DNA of 64,000 nucleotides, taken from positions 1 to 64,000 of the forward strand of contig CAVVZI010000013.1 in assembly GCA_963752815.1 (NCBI GenBank). The letters are read 5' to 3'. Source of the stretch: Sva-07 sp963752815 (lineage in GTDB: Bacteria; Actinomycetota; Acidimicrobiia; Acidimicrobiales; Ilumatobacteraceae). Shown in pieces: positions 44,765 to 53,009 of the stretch. The notes beneath the pieces were generated by a model. That model was not told the origin of the DNA and did no database searches. It saw only the letters and a list, made by a program, of their open reading frames with translations. How positions within the stretch are numbered: position 1 is the stretch's first letter; every line of letters starts with the position of its first letter. A program made the position numbers and the translations under genes.

Positions 44765-45955
44765 GCCGAGGCTCCCACCGGTGTGGCCGACAACGACGAT
44801 CCGAGGTCGAGCTTGTTCGACACGCGGAGGCGCAGATCGTCGACGAGCGCACCGACCGGCAGCTGCGCGATCACCTCGTCGAAGAAACCGAGCACCACGA
44901 GACGCTCCGCGACCTCCGGGCGCACGCCGCGGCTCTCGAGGTAGAAGCGCTGCTCCTCGTCGATCGGTCCGACCGTCGACGCGTGGCTGCACTTCACGTC
45001 GTTGGTCTCGATGTCGAGGTTCGGCACGCTCTCGGCCCAGGCACCCTCGGACAGCGTGAGGTTGCGGTTCGTCTGGTAGGCGACGGACCCGCCGGCGTGC
45101 TTGCGGATCTTGATCAGGCCCGTGTACACGCTCGCCGCGTGGTCCTGCACGGCGCCCTTGAAGAGCAGGTCGCTCGACGTGTGCGGGGCGTCGTGGTCCT
45201 GGATCGTGCGGAAGTCGTGCATCTGGGTGCCGCCCGCGAAGTACAGCGCCACCTGCTTGGTCGAGCCGCCCTTGCCGCTCAGCCGCGCCTCGGTGCGGGC
45301 GCGCACGTAGTCGCCGCCGAGCGTGACCGTGGCGAGCAGCGTCGACGAGTCGCGCTCGCCCACCGATTGCTGGTTGCCGATCTGCCACGTGTCGGTTCCC
45401 GTCTCGTTGATCGCGAGGTAACGCACGCGGGCCGCCTGGCCGGCGCGGACCTGCAGCACCGGCACGACGAGCGCATGGTCGTCCTCTGCGCCCACGGCGG
45501 CGACGAACCGCTCGACGACGGTGACCTCACTGTCGGGACCGGCATCGACGATGAGCCGGGGGAACACGGCGACGCCCGAACCGGCGATCGTGTGGGTGAC
45601 CACGATCGGGCTCGGCGATGACGCGCCCGGCGGGGACACGGATGACCGTCGGTGTCATGAACGCGCGATTGACCTCGGCGAACACGTCGGGTGTGTCGTC
45701 GGGGAACAGTTCGGGCTCGGCGTCGACGACCAGTTCGGCGAGCAGGGCGGCGGGGCCTTCGACCACGGTGTCGACCCGCTCCGGGCGGAACTGGTCGAGG
45801 TCGAGTTGATCGATCCGGCTGTACCGCCAGATCTCCTCGTCGGGCGACGGGAGGGATGCAGCGACGAAACGCTCGGCGGCGGCCAGACGGATCTCCGCCC
45901 AGTCCGACCAGGGGCCACCGGCAGCTCGCACTGCGTCGGGAGTGAACGCAGACAC
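44761..45955 (-). CDS. sufD: Fe-S assembly scaffold SufD, one frameshift
   Basis: GTG 45955 starts SAFTPDAVRAAGGPWSDWAE; EEIWRYSRIDQLDLDQFRPE follows. One indel near 45612 joins VNRAFMTPTVIRVPAGRV to PIVVTHTIAGSGVAVFPRLI. The parallel beta-helix core and the C-terminal helical part GPIDEEQRFYLESRGVRPEV with CSHASTVG (the conserved His of SufD/SufB interface) are complete. Total about 397 residues, normal. Forms SufBC2D with SufB and SufC. First gene of the sufD-Rieske-sufC2 unit. Confidence 0.92.
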
Positions 45956-45982
45956 GACCGCGATTCTACGGACGCGGGCCCG

Positions 45983-46012
45983 CAAATTCCCCTACGGCCG
46001 TAGGAGAAATTG
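45983..46012. promoter_or_regulatory. SUF operator 2 (sufD-Rieske-sufC2) and promoter
   Basis: Core CTACGGCCGTAG (45992-46003) is a perfect 12-bp palindrome, extended on the minus strand as AATTTCTC-core-GGGGAATTT, almost symmetric over 28 bases. It starts 36 bases upstream of sufD. A -10 box TAGAAT follows on the minus strand (45968-45963), as in operator 1. Confidence 0.75.
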
Positions 46013-46020
46013 GTCGCTGC

Positions 46021-46055
46021 ACCTGTTGCGTGGGGTCAGGCACCACGCAACAAGT
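46021..46055. repeat. RAYT-associated palindrome, family B copy 3
   Basis: ACCTGTTGCGTGG and CCACGCAACAAGT arms around the same core GGGTCAGGCAC as the two copies flanking the RAYT gene. It lies next to SUF operator 2, between sufD and the 46.1-kb gene. Confidence 0.75.
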
Positions 46056-46077
46056 CGTGGGCTTCAGCGCCCCGATG

Positions 46078-46424
46078 TCAGCGCTTGCGGCCGAAGATGC
46101 GCTTGAAGACGTTCGGACGACCTTGCGCCTGTTCCGCCTCGACCTCGGCCCGGATCTCGTCGAACCGGCGTTGTTCAAGATGTCCTCGGCTTCGTCGAGG
46201 ACGGCCGCGGCCGATCCGTCGTCGAGGCCGGCCGGCTCGGGCGGGGTGGGCGGGACACGAGGGTGCCGTGGGTCCAGGCGACGTCGGCGAGTCGTCGTTC
46301 GTAACGCCGGGCATCCCTCAGGGCAACGCCAGGGGGCGTCGGGCGCCAGGTCGAGATTGCACTTCCGCACCGTGTCGCCGTTCGGATAGGAACGGCTCTC
46401 GAAGTTCTTGCACTCGGTCCGCAT
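46078..46424 (-). CDS. Cys-rich small hypothetical protein, frameshifted
   Basis: ATG 46424 gives MRTECKNFESRSYPNGDTVR and continues KCNLDLAPDAPWRCPEGCPA: four Cys in the first 40 residues, spaced like a zinc or Fe-S site. An indel follows, then RRLADVAWTHGTLV, another indel, PPTPPEPAGLDDGSAAAVLD, a third, and FDEIRAEVEAEQAQGRPNVF ending KRIFGRKR. About 115 residues. I do not know a named family. It sits between sufB and sufD, which may hint at a link with Fe-S metabolism. Confidence 0.5.
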
Positions 46425-46571
46425 TGGCACGCCCCCATGCTACGGCGCGATGCGGTTCGCATACCGAACAGGCCCGCGCCATACGGCCGGTTCGATTGTT
46501 GCAGAATGATTACGGCAATGGACGGGTATAGGACGCGGGCAAATTCAGCAAGATCCAACCGGAGGAACGAA

Positions 46572-47568
46572 ATGACCCAAATCGACGAAACCATCGACAC
46601 GAACGAGTCACCGACGACCAACGAAGGCACGGATCGGCGGGCGTTGCTGCGCAAAATGGCGATCGGCGGCGCCGGCGCCGCGGTCGCCGTCACCGCCCTC
46701 GGCCGGACCGCGGAGGCCGCCGACGAGCAGCCGCATCGACATCGGCGCGACGACCACACGGCGACGCTGCCGACGACTCGTGCGACGACGCCGGCGACGC
46801 GCCGACCGCTGGCCGAGCGATCGTTCAGCGTCCGGCAACGCGGCACCCGCGCAGCCGCGCCGTTCGCCGGCGACGTCGGCGGCTACGGCAACGCGCCGTA
46901 CCGAACGGCGTGCACGGCTCGACCACAGTCGCGACCGGCTTCGGCGTCGTCGCTGCGCAACAGCGCCGCCAGGTCGGCCTGCGCAGGTCGCTGCTCGGCG
47001 ACCGTCGCAGGCGCCGGTCGCCGGGCCGACCCGCCGGCGACCACGTCGCCGGCGAGCTGTACGTCGACAAGGACGGCACGCTCTGGTTCACGGTGCCGAC
47101 GCGCCACCACGGCGGCACCACGGCCGTGCGTTCGTCAAGCTGGCCGGCACCACCGACGAGCGGCGCGTTCCACGTCGATCGCTCCGCAGCGTGCCTACGA
47201 CTCCCGTCATCACGGCGTACACGCCGAACGGACCGCTGGCGCCGAACGCGTCCCGGGTCGTCAGCGTCGCCGACGGCCACAACGCCGCCGGTGCGGTCAC
47301 GCCTCGCCAACGCCGTGCCGGTCGGCGCGACCGCGGTCGAGATCAACCTGACGGCTGCGGACCCGACCGACAAGAACTTCCTGGCGGTGGCGCCGGGCGA
47401 TGCGACGGCGACGTCGACGTCGCTGCTCAACTGGAACCTCGGCGTCACGCAGATCGCCAACTCGATCACGGTCAAGTTGGACGCCGATCGCGTCAGATCA
47501 AGGTGTTCTGCGGCGATCAGGCCGGCAGCACCCAGTTCATCGTCGACGTCTTCGGCTACTACATCTGA
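46572..47568 (+). CDS. Tat-secreted cell-surface domain protein, frameshifted
   Basis: ATG 46572 after GGAGGA. The twin-arginine signal is DRRALLRKMAIGGAGAAVAV ending GRTAEAAD. Several indels between 46740 and 47330 break the middle; readable parts include FAGDVGGYGNAPY and, in the last frame, LANAVPVGATAVEINLTAAD, VTQIANSITVKLDAD and STQFIVDVFGYYI. The C-terminal domain is the same DxR...GY beta domain as in the Tat protein at 15775-16287. Surface role, no enzymatic motif. Inserted between sufB and sufD in opposite orientation. Confidence 0.65.
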
Positions 47569-47584
47569 CCCATCGGCCAGCCTG

Positions 47585-47613
47585 AAACGCCCGGGGTCTG
47601 ACCCCGGGCGTTT
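47585..47613. terminator. perfect bidirectional terminator
   Basis: AAACGCCCGGGGTC-T-GACCCCGGGCGTTT: 14-bp perfect stem with flanking A and T runs on each side, so it can end both the Tat-protein transcript and the sufB transcript that converge here. Confidence 0.85.
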
Positions 47614-47620
47614 GTCGCGT

Positions 47621-49021
47621 TCAGCCGACGGAGCCGTCCATCTGGAGCTCGATCAGGCGGCTCCACTCGACGGCGTACTCCATCGGCAGCGTCTTGACGA
47701 TCGGCTCGATGAAGCCGTTGACGATCATGCCCATCGCCTGCTCCTCCGACAAGCCACGGCTCATCAGGTAGAAGAGCTGCTCGTCGGCGATCTTCGACAC
47801 GGTCGCCTCGTGGCCGACTTGCGAGTCACGCTCGCCGATCTCCATGTACGGGAACGTCTTCGAGGTCGACAGATCGTCGAGGATCAGCGCATCGCATTCC
47901 ACATGGCTCTTCGCGCCGGTCGCACCTTCGTCGATCCGCACGAGCCCGCGATAGGTGGTGATGCCACCGTCCTTCGAGATCGACTTCGACACGATCTTCG
48001 AGGTCGTGTTCGGCGCCGCATGGACCATCTTCGCCCCGGCGTCCTGATGCTGGCCGGCACCGGCGTAGGCCACCGACAGCACCTCGCCGGTGGCGCCTTC
48101 GCCCACCAGGTAGACCGAGGGGTACTTCATCGTGAGCTTCGAGCCGATGTTGCCGTCGATCCACTCCATGTGCCCGTACGCCTCGACCCGGGCCCGCTTG
48201 GTGACCAGGTTGTAGACGTTGGGTGACCAGTTCTGGATCGTCGTGTAGGTGACCCGGGCGTGCGGCTTCACGACGATCTCGACCACGGCCGAGTGCAGCG
48301 AATCGCTCGTGTACACCGGCGCCGAGCAACCCTCGATGTAGTGGACCTTGGAGCCCTCGTCGGCGATGATCAGCGTGCGTTCGAACTGGCCGGCATTCTC
48401 GGAGTTGATGCGGAAGTAGGCCTGCAACGGCATCTCCACCTCGACACCGGGCGGCACGTAGATGAACGACCCACCCGACCACACCGACGTGTTCAACGCT
48501 GCGAACTTGTTGTCACCGGGCGGGATGATCGTGCCGAAGTACTGCTTGACCAGGTCGGGGTACTCGCGCAGGGCCGTGTCCATGTCGCAGAACAGGATCC
48601 CCTGCTCGGCGAGGTCGTCGCGGTTCTTGTGGTAGACGACCTCGGACTCGTACTGCGCAGTGACACCGGACAGGTACTGGCGCTCGGCCTCGGGGATGCC
48701 GAGCTTCTCGTACGTGCGCATCATCTCTTCGGGGAGCTGGTCCCACTCGTCGACCTGCGCGCCGGCCGGCCGCAGGTAGTAGTAGATGTCCTGGAAGTCG
48801 ATGTCGGGCATGTTCACCGCGAACCACTCGGCCATCGGCTTCTTCTCGAACAGGCGCAGCGACCGCTGGCGCAGCTGGGTCATCCAGCGCGGCTCACCCT
48901 TCCACCACGAGATCTGTTCGACGACGCCGGGGTTGATGCCCTTCTCGGGCGTGAACGCATACTCGACCGAATCGCTCCAGCCGAGGTCGTACTTGCTGAG
49001 ATCGAGATCGAAGGAAGTCAT
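47621..49021 (-). CDS. sufB: Fe-S assembly scaffold SufB
   Basis: 466 residues, ATG 49021 after AGGAG. YDLGWSDSVEYAFTPEKGIN, MPDIDFQDIYYYLRPAGAQV, LNTSVWSGGSFIYVPPGVEV, YIEGCSAPVYTSDSLHSAVV (with the conserved Cys), HAAPNTTSKIVSKSISKDGG, SHVECDALILDDLSTSKTFP and ISHEATV-type end GHEATVSKIADEQLFYLMSR. All landmarks of SufB. Alone in its transcription unit, unlike the usual sufBDCSU operon. Confidence 0.96.
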   Translation of the reverse strand: MTSFDLDLSKYDLGWSDSVEYAFTPEKGINPGVVEQISWWKGEPRWMTQLRQRSLRLFEKKPMAEWFAVNMPDIDFQDIYYYLRPAGAQVDEWDQLPEEMMRTYEKLGIPEAERQYLSGVTAQYESEVVYHKNRDDLAEQGILFCDMDTALREYPDLVKQYFGTIIPPGDNKFAALNTSVWSGGSFIYVPPGVEVEMPLQAYFRINSENAGQFERTLIIADEGSKVHYIEGCSAPVYTSDSLHSAVVEIVVKPHARVTYTTIQNWSPNVYNLVTKRARVEAYGHMEWIDGNIGSKLTMKYPSVYLVGEGATGEVLSVAYAGAGQHQDAGAKMVHAAPNTTSKIVSKSISKDGGITTYRGLVRIDEGATGAKSHVECDALILDDLSTSKTFPYMEIGERDSQVGHEATVSKIADEQLFYLMSRGLSEEQAMGMIVNGFIEPIVKTLPMEYAVEWSRLIELQMDGSVG

Positions 49022-49051
49022 CGACGTGCTCCTACGTGCAGGTGTGCGGGG

Positions 49052-49083
49052 ATAATTTGCACTACCGCCATAGTAACAATTAC
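49052..49083. promoter_or_regulatory. SUF operator 3 (sufB)
   Basis: On the minus strand the core CTATGGCGGTAG (49073-49062), identical to operator 1, is flanked by TAATTGTTA and TGCAAATTA. It lies 40 bases before the sufB ATG. No TAGAAT -10 box as in the other two; TTATCC follows the site. Confidence 0.75.
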
Positions 49084-49135
49084 TGCGGGCGATCACCCCT
49101 GATTGTTCGCGGGATGGTTGTTCGCGGGAGTTCCC

Positions 49136-49417
49136 TCAGGCGGCCGCTTCGTCGTCGAGCGGTTCGATGTCGGCGAACGGCACGTCGACCTCGATGAAGA
49201 TGCACTCGCCGGGGCACTGCTCGGCCGCATGGATCACATCGACGATGTGTCGCGCCTGCACCCCGGCGACGCTGCCCGACCCACCCGGATCGTTGAGCAC
49301 CTGACCCGCCTCGGCCACGTAGGCGATGCCGTCCTCCAGCTGGACGAAGACGTCGGGGCAATGATCGAGGCAGAGACCGTCGCCGGTGCACAGGTCCTGG
49401 TCGATCCACACGCGCAT
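49136..49417 (-). CDS. small ferredoxin
   Basis: 93 residues. MRVWIDQDLCTGDGLCLDHC with a first Cys group (C-x5-C-x3-C) and AAEQCPGECIFIEV with the last Cys: the pattern of [3Fe-4S]/[4Fe-4S] single-cluster ferredoxins that often serve cytochrome P450 or other oxygenases in Actinobacteria. The acidic C-terminus is DIEPLDDEAAA. Divergent from the peptidase gene; not overlapping sufB, from which it is 114 bases away. Confidence 0.85.
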   Translation of the reverse strand: MRVWIDQDLCTGDGLCLDHCPDVFVQLEDGIAYVAEAGQVLNDPGGSGSVAGVQARHIVDVIHAAEQCPGECIFIEVDVPFADIEPLDDEAAA

Positions 49418-49460
49418 GGTGGACGAAACGGTACCCCGCTCTGTCTACATTGGCTCGGCC

Positions 49461-51559
49461 GTGACTGAACCAACCGACCTCCTCCACACCGCCCGCCACA
49501 CCAGGCGCCGCATCGACCGTCCCGGACGCGCCGATCGCCCCCACCCGGCCCCACACGTGGCACCGGCCGACCGGCGACGTGGAGGACCAATGGGCCTGGA
49601 TGCGCACACTCGACGACCCGGAGCTGCTCGCCTACCTCACGGCGGAGAACACCTACGCCGACGCATGGTTCGACACCCGTCGCGACACGATCGACACGAT
49701 CTTCGAGGAGATCAAGTCGCGCATCCAGGAGACCGACATGTCGGTCCCGGTCTTCTCGGGCGGCTGGTGGTACGTCACGAGCACGCTCGAAGGATCGAGC
49801 TACCCGATCCACCACCGCGGGCCCACCGCCGACGAGGCGACGAGCGAGATCCTCCTCGACGAGAACGTCGAAGCGGACGGTCACGACTACTTCGACGTCG
49901 GCGCGTTCGACCTCTCGCACGACCACATGCTCGTGGCATGGTCGTTCGACACCGACGGCGACGAGCACTACACGCTGCACATCCGCGACCTGGCGACCGG
50001 TGAGGATCGCATCGATCACATCGTCGACGTGTGCAACGCCGGCACCGCCTGGTCGCGCGACGGGCGCTACCTGTTCTACGTGACCGCCGACGAGCAGGAG
50101 CGGCCCCACCGCGTGTGGCGGCACGAGGTCGGCGCGGGTCCGTCGGGCGCCGTCGACACGCTGATCTTCGAGGAGGACGACGAGCGCTACTTCGTCGGCA
50201 TCGGCGAGACCCGGTCGGACGACTTCGTGGTCATCCAGTCGGCGAGCAAGACGAGCAGCGAGATGCAGTTCCTGTCCACCGACGACCCCACCGGCGAGCC
50301 GATCCTCGTCGCTCCGCGGCGCGACGACGTCGAGTACTCGGTCGATCACTGGGGCGACCGGATGGTCATGCACACGAACCTCGACGCGGTCGACTTCCGG
50401 CTCCTCGTCGCGCCGACGGCGGGTGACTGGACCGACCCCGCCGCCTGGACCGAACTCGTCCCGCACGAGGCAGGCCGCCGGATCACCGGCGCCGACCCGT
50501 TCGCCGAGCACCTCGTGATCCACGAATGGGCCGAGGCGCAACCCCGCCTCCGCATCATGTTCCGCGACGGCTCGGAGCGCACGCTCGATCTCGGCGACGC
50601 ACCACATGACGTCGACATGGGGTCGAACCCGGAGTGGCGCACGACGGTGCTCCGATTCGGGACCCAGTCGACCACGGTGCCGCCGACGCTGTACGACGAG
50701 GACGTCCGCACCGCCGAGCGCACGCTGCTCAAGCAGGTGCCCACGCCGAACGTCGATCTCGGCCGGTACCGCGTCGACACGCGTGTGGGCCGACGCGCCC
50801 GACGGCGTGCGGGTGCCGATCGACATCGTCCACCACGTCGACACGCCGCTCGACGGCACGGCCCCGAGCGTGGTCTACGGGTACGGGGCGTACGAGGCGT
50901 CGATGCCGCCGTGGTTCTCCGTCGCCCGGTTGTCACTGCTCGATCGTGGCTTCGTGTGGGCGCTCGTGCATCCGCGGGGCGGCGGCGAGTTGGGCCGGCA
51001 GTGGTACCTCGACGGCAAGCTCGAGTCGAAGGTCAACACGTTCACCGACACGATCGCCTGCGTCGAGCATCTGATCGAATCGCAGGTGATCGCGCCCGGC
51101 CGAGTGTGCATCCGTGGCGGTTCGGCCGGTGGACTGCTCGTCGGTGCGTGCATCACGATGCGCCCCGACCTGTTCGCCAGCGCGGTCGCCGAGGTGCCGT
51201 TCGTCGACGTCGTGTCGACGATGAGCGACCCGTCGCTGCCGCTGACGATCACCGAGTGGGAGGAGTGGGGCGATCCTCGCGAGGAACCGTTCGCGTCGAT
51301 CATCGAGCACTACGCGCCCTACGACAACACCGTGCCCGCGGCCTACCCGGCGATCTACGCGACGGCCGGACTGAACGATCCTCGGGTCAGCGTGCACGAG
51401 CCGGCCAAGTGGGTCGCCCGGCTCCGATCGGTGAACACGAGCGATCGCCCGATCCTGTTGCGCACCGAGATGGGCGCCGGCCACGGCGGTCCGACCGGCC
51501 GCTACGACGCCTGGCGCGACGAGGCCCGCACCCTCGCCTTCATCCTCGCCGCGACGTGA
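49461..51559 (+). CDS. S9 prolyl oligopeptidase (oligopeptidase B-like), frameshifted
   Basis: About 695 residues with two indels (about 49490-49560 and 50785). GTG 49461 starts TEPTDLLHTA; the main frame resumes at VEDQWAWMRTLDDPELLAYL. A seven-bladed beta-propeller (FDLSHDHMLVAWSFDTDGDE, AWSRDGRYLFYVTADEQERP...) precedes the alpha/beta-hydrolase domain: Ser in CIRGGSAGGLLVGACITMRP, Asp in ATAGLNDPRVSVHEPAKWVA, His in TEMGAGHGGPTGRYDAWRDE. PRGGGELGRQWYLDGKLESK is characteristic of oligopeptidase B, cutting after basic residues in short peptides. Confidence 0.88.
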
Positions 51560-51566
51560 TCGGTTC

Positions 51567-51605
51567 GAACCTGTCGCGAAGTGCCTGACCCCGCGCGACA
51601 GGTTC
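51567..51605. repeat. RAYT-associated palindrome, family B copy 4
   Basis: GAACCTGTCGCG and CGCGACAGGTTC arms around the core AAGTGCCTGACCCC. It lies directly after the peptidase gene and overlaps the last codons region of the convergent MauE-like gene (stop at 51604), so it also acts as a natural terminator. Confidence 0.8.
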
Positions 51606-51981
51606 AGAACAGCGCTACTACTGCGAGGACGATGAGGACGGCGTTGCGGGCGAGGTGGCCGGGGCCGATCGGTTTGGCCGACCAGGCGCCGAAGCACGCA
51701 CACGGCGGGCGACGTCCGTGGGCGAGCGAGTTGACGATCAACGCCGTGAACCCGACGAGCATGACCAACGCGGCGACGGCGGGCCACGGCGGCACCGCCT
51801 GAGCGATCAACAGGGCACCGACGGCGATCTCGACCCACGGCACGATCGGGATCGTCCACGCCGGCGCTCCGAGACCGCGGGCCTGCGCCGGCCACGACGC
51901 ACCGGCCGCGATCTTCGACCCGCCGGCCACCACGAACGCGACGCCCACGAGGATCGAGGCGACGAAGGAGACGGTGTCCAT
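51604..51981 (-). CDS. MauE/DoxX-like membrane protein
   Basis: 125 residues, four membrane helices: MDTVSFVASILVGVAFVVAG, TIPIVPWVEIAVGALLIAQA, AVAALVMLVGFTALIVNSLA and ARNAVLIVLAVVALF. The cytoplasmic/periplasmic loop HGRRPPCACFGAWSAKPIG has the Cys-Ala-Cys-Phe-Gly of MauE-type proteins, which resemble vitamin-K-epoxide-type thiol partners. Probable role in thiol-disulfide exchange in the envelope. Confidence 0.8.
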   Translation of the reverse strand: MDTVSFVASILVGVAFVVAGGSKIAAGASWPAQARGLGAPAWTIPIVPWVEIAVGALLIAQAVPPWPAVAALVMLVGFTALIVNSLAHGRRPPCACFGAWSAKPIGPGHLARNAVLIVLAVVALF

Positions 51982-52036
51982 CGGCGATCAGTGTGCCCGC
52001 CCGCCGACCCGCGATCGCGGTGGCCGCGGAGAGCCC

Positions 52037-52873
52037 TCAGAGGTGGAGGACGAGGCCCTCGCGGGCGGGGATGACGTCGACGCCCATCTTCGTGCCACAG
52101 TCGGCAGCCGCGGTAGCGAGGACGTCGAGCACGTCGTCGGTGTGCGCCGGGTCGTGGTGGAACAGCACGAGCTGCTTCACCCCGGTCTCGGCGGCGAGCC
52201 ACACCGCGTACTCGATGGTGCAATGGCCCCACGTGCTCTTGTCGCGGAACTCCGTCGGCGTGTACTGCGCGTCGTGGATCAGCACGTCGGCGTTCCGGCA
52301 CAGTTCGAGCGCGCCCGCCGTGGCGGAGAAGCTCCCGTCGGTCGGCATCTGGTGGTCGCTGATGTACGTGACACTGGTGCCCTGCCACGTGACCCGGTAG
52401 CCCAGCGTGTTGCCGACGTGCGGGATCGAACGCGACATCACCTCGATGTCGTCACCGAGCATGAACTCGTCGTTCCACACCTCGTTGAACTTGATCATCC
52501 CCGGCAACATCGCGAAGTGGATCGGGAACAACGGCGGCTTGATCGTGTCGGCGAAGACGTCCTCGACGGTGAGATCGCCGTCCTGCACCGGCGCATAGAT
52601 GCAGATGTCCGAGCCGTCGCGCAGCAGCGGCTTGAAGAACGGCAGCCCCTGGATGTGGTCCCAGTGCAAGTGGGTGAGCAGACAGGTGGCGGCGAACGGC
52701 TGGTCGAGCGAACACTGCTGACCGAAGTAGCGCAGCCCCGTTCCGAGGTCGAAGACGATGGGCTGGTGGCCGGGAACGTCGAGCGCGACACAGGACGTGT
52801 TGCCGCCGTAGCGGACGATCTCCTGGCCGTGGCATGGCGTCGATCCACGGACGCCGTGGAAGGTGATGCGCAT
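52037..52873 (-). CDS. MBL-fold metallo-hydrolase (cyclic-nucleotide phosphodiesterase-like)
   Basis: 278 residues from MRITFHGVRGSTPCHGQEIV. The GVRGSTP N-terminus and GGNTSCV are characteristic of the PhnP/phosphodiesterase-like MBL group. Metal site: LLTHLHWDHIQGLPFFKPL (HxHxDH), His in RSIPHVGNTLGYRV, Asp in TYISDHQMPTDG, and a further HDAQYTPTEF and LVLFHHDPAHTDDVLD. The upstream extension to 52984 is open but reads unlike protein. Substrate unknown. Confidence 0.85.
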   Translation of the reverse strand: MRITFHGVRGSTPCHGQEIVRYGGNTSCVALDVPGHQPIVFDLGTGLRYFGQQCSLDQPFAATCLLTHLHWDHIQGLPFFKPLLRDGSDICIYAPVQDGDLTVEDVFADTIKPPLFPIHFAMLPGMIKFNEVWNDEFMLGDDIEVMSRSIPHVGNTLGYRVTWQGTSVTYISDHQMPTDGSFSATAGALELCRNADVLIHDAQYTPTEFRDKSTWGHCTIEYAVWLAAETGVKQLVLFHHDPAHTDDVLDVLATAAADCGTKMGVDVIPAREGLVLHL

Positions 52874-53009
52874 CCCGTCGGTCGCGGCGTGTGATGTAAG
52901 TGAACCCCCGATGAACGCACGATACGTGGTCGCGTGTCGACCGACACAAGTCCGGCCGACGTGACGTCGGTCGCAGGTGCTCACTCACCCGCAACTACGG
53001 TCGATCGAC

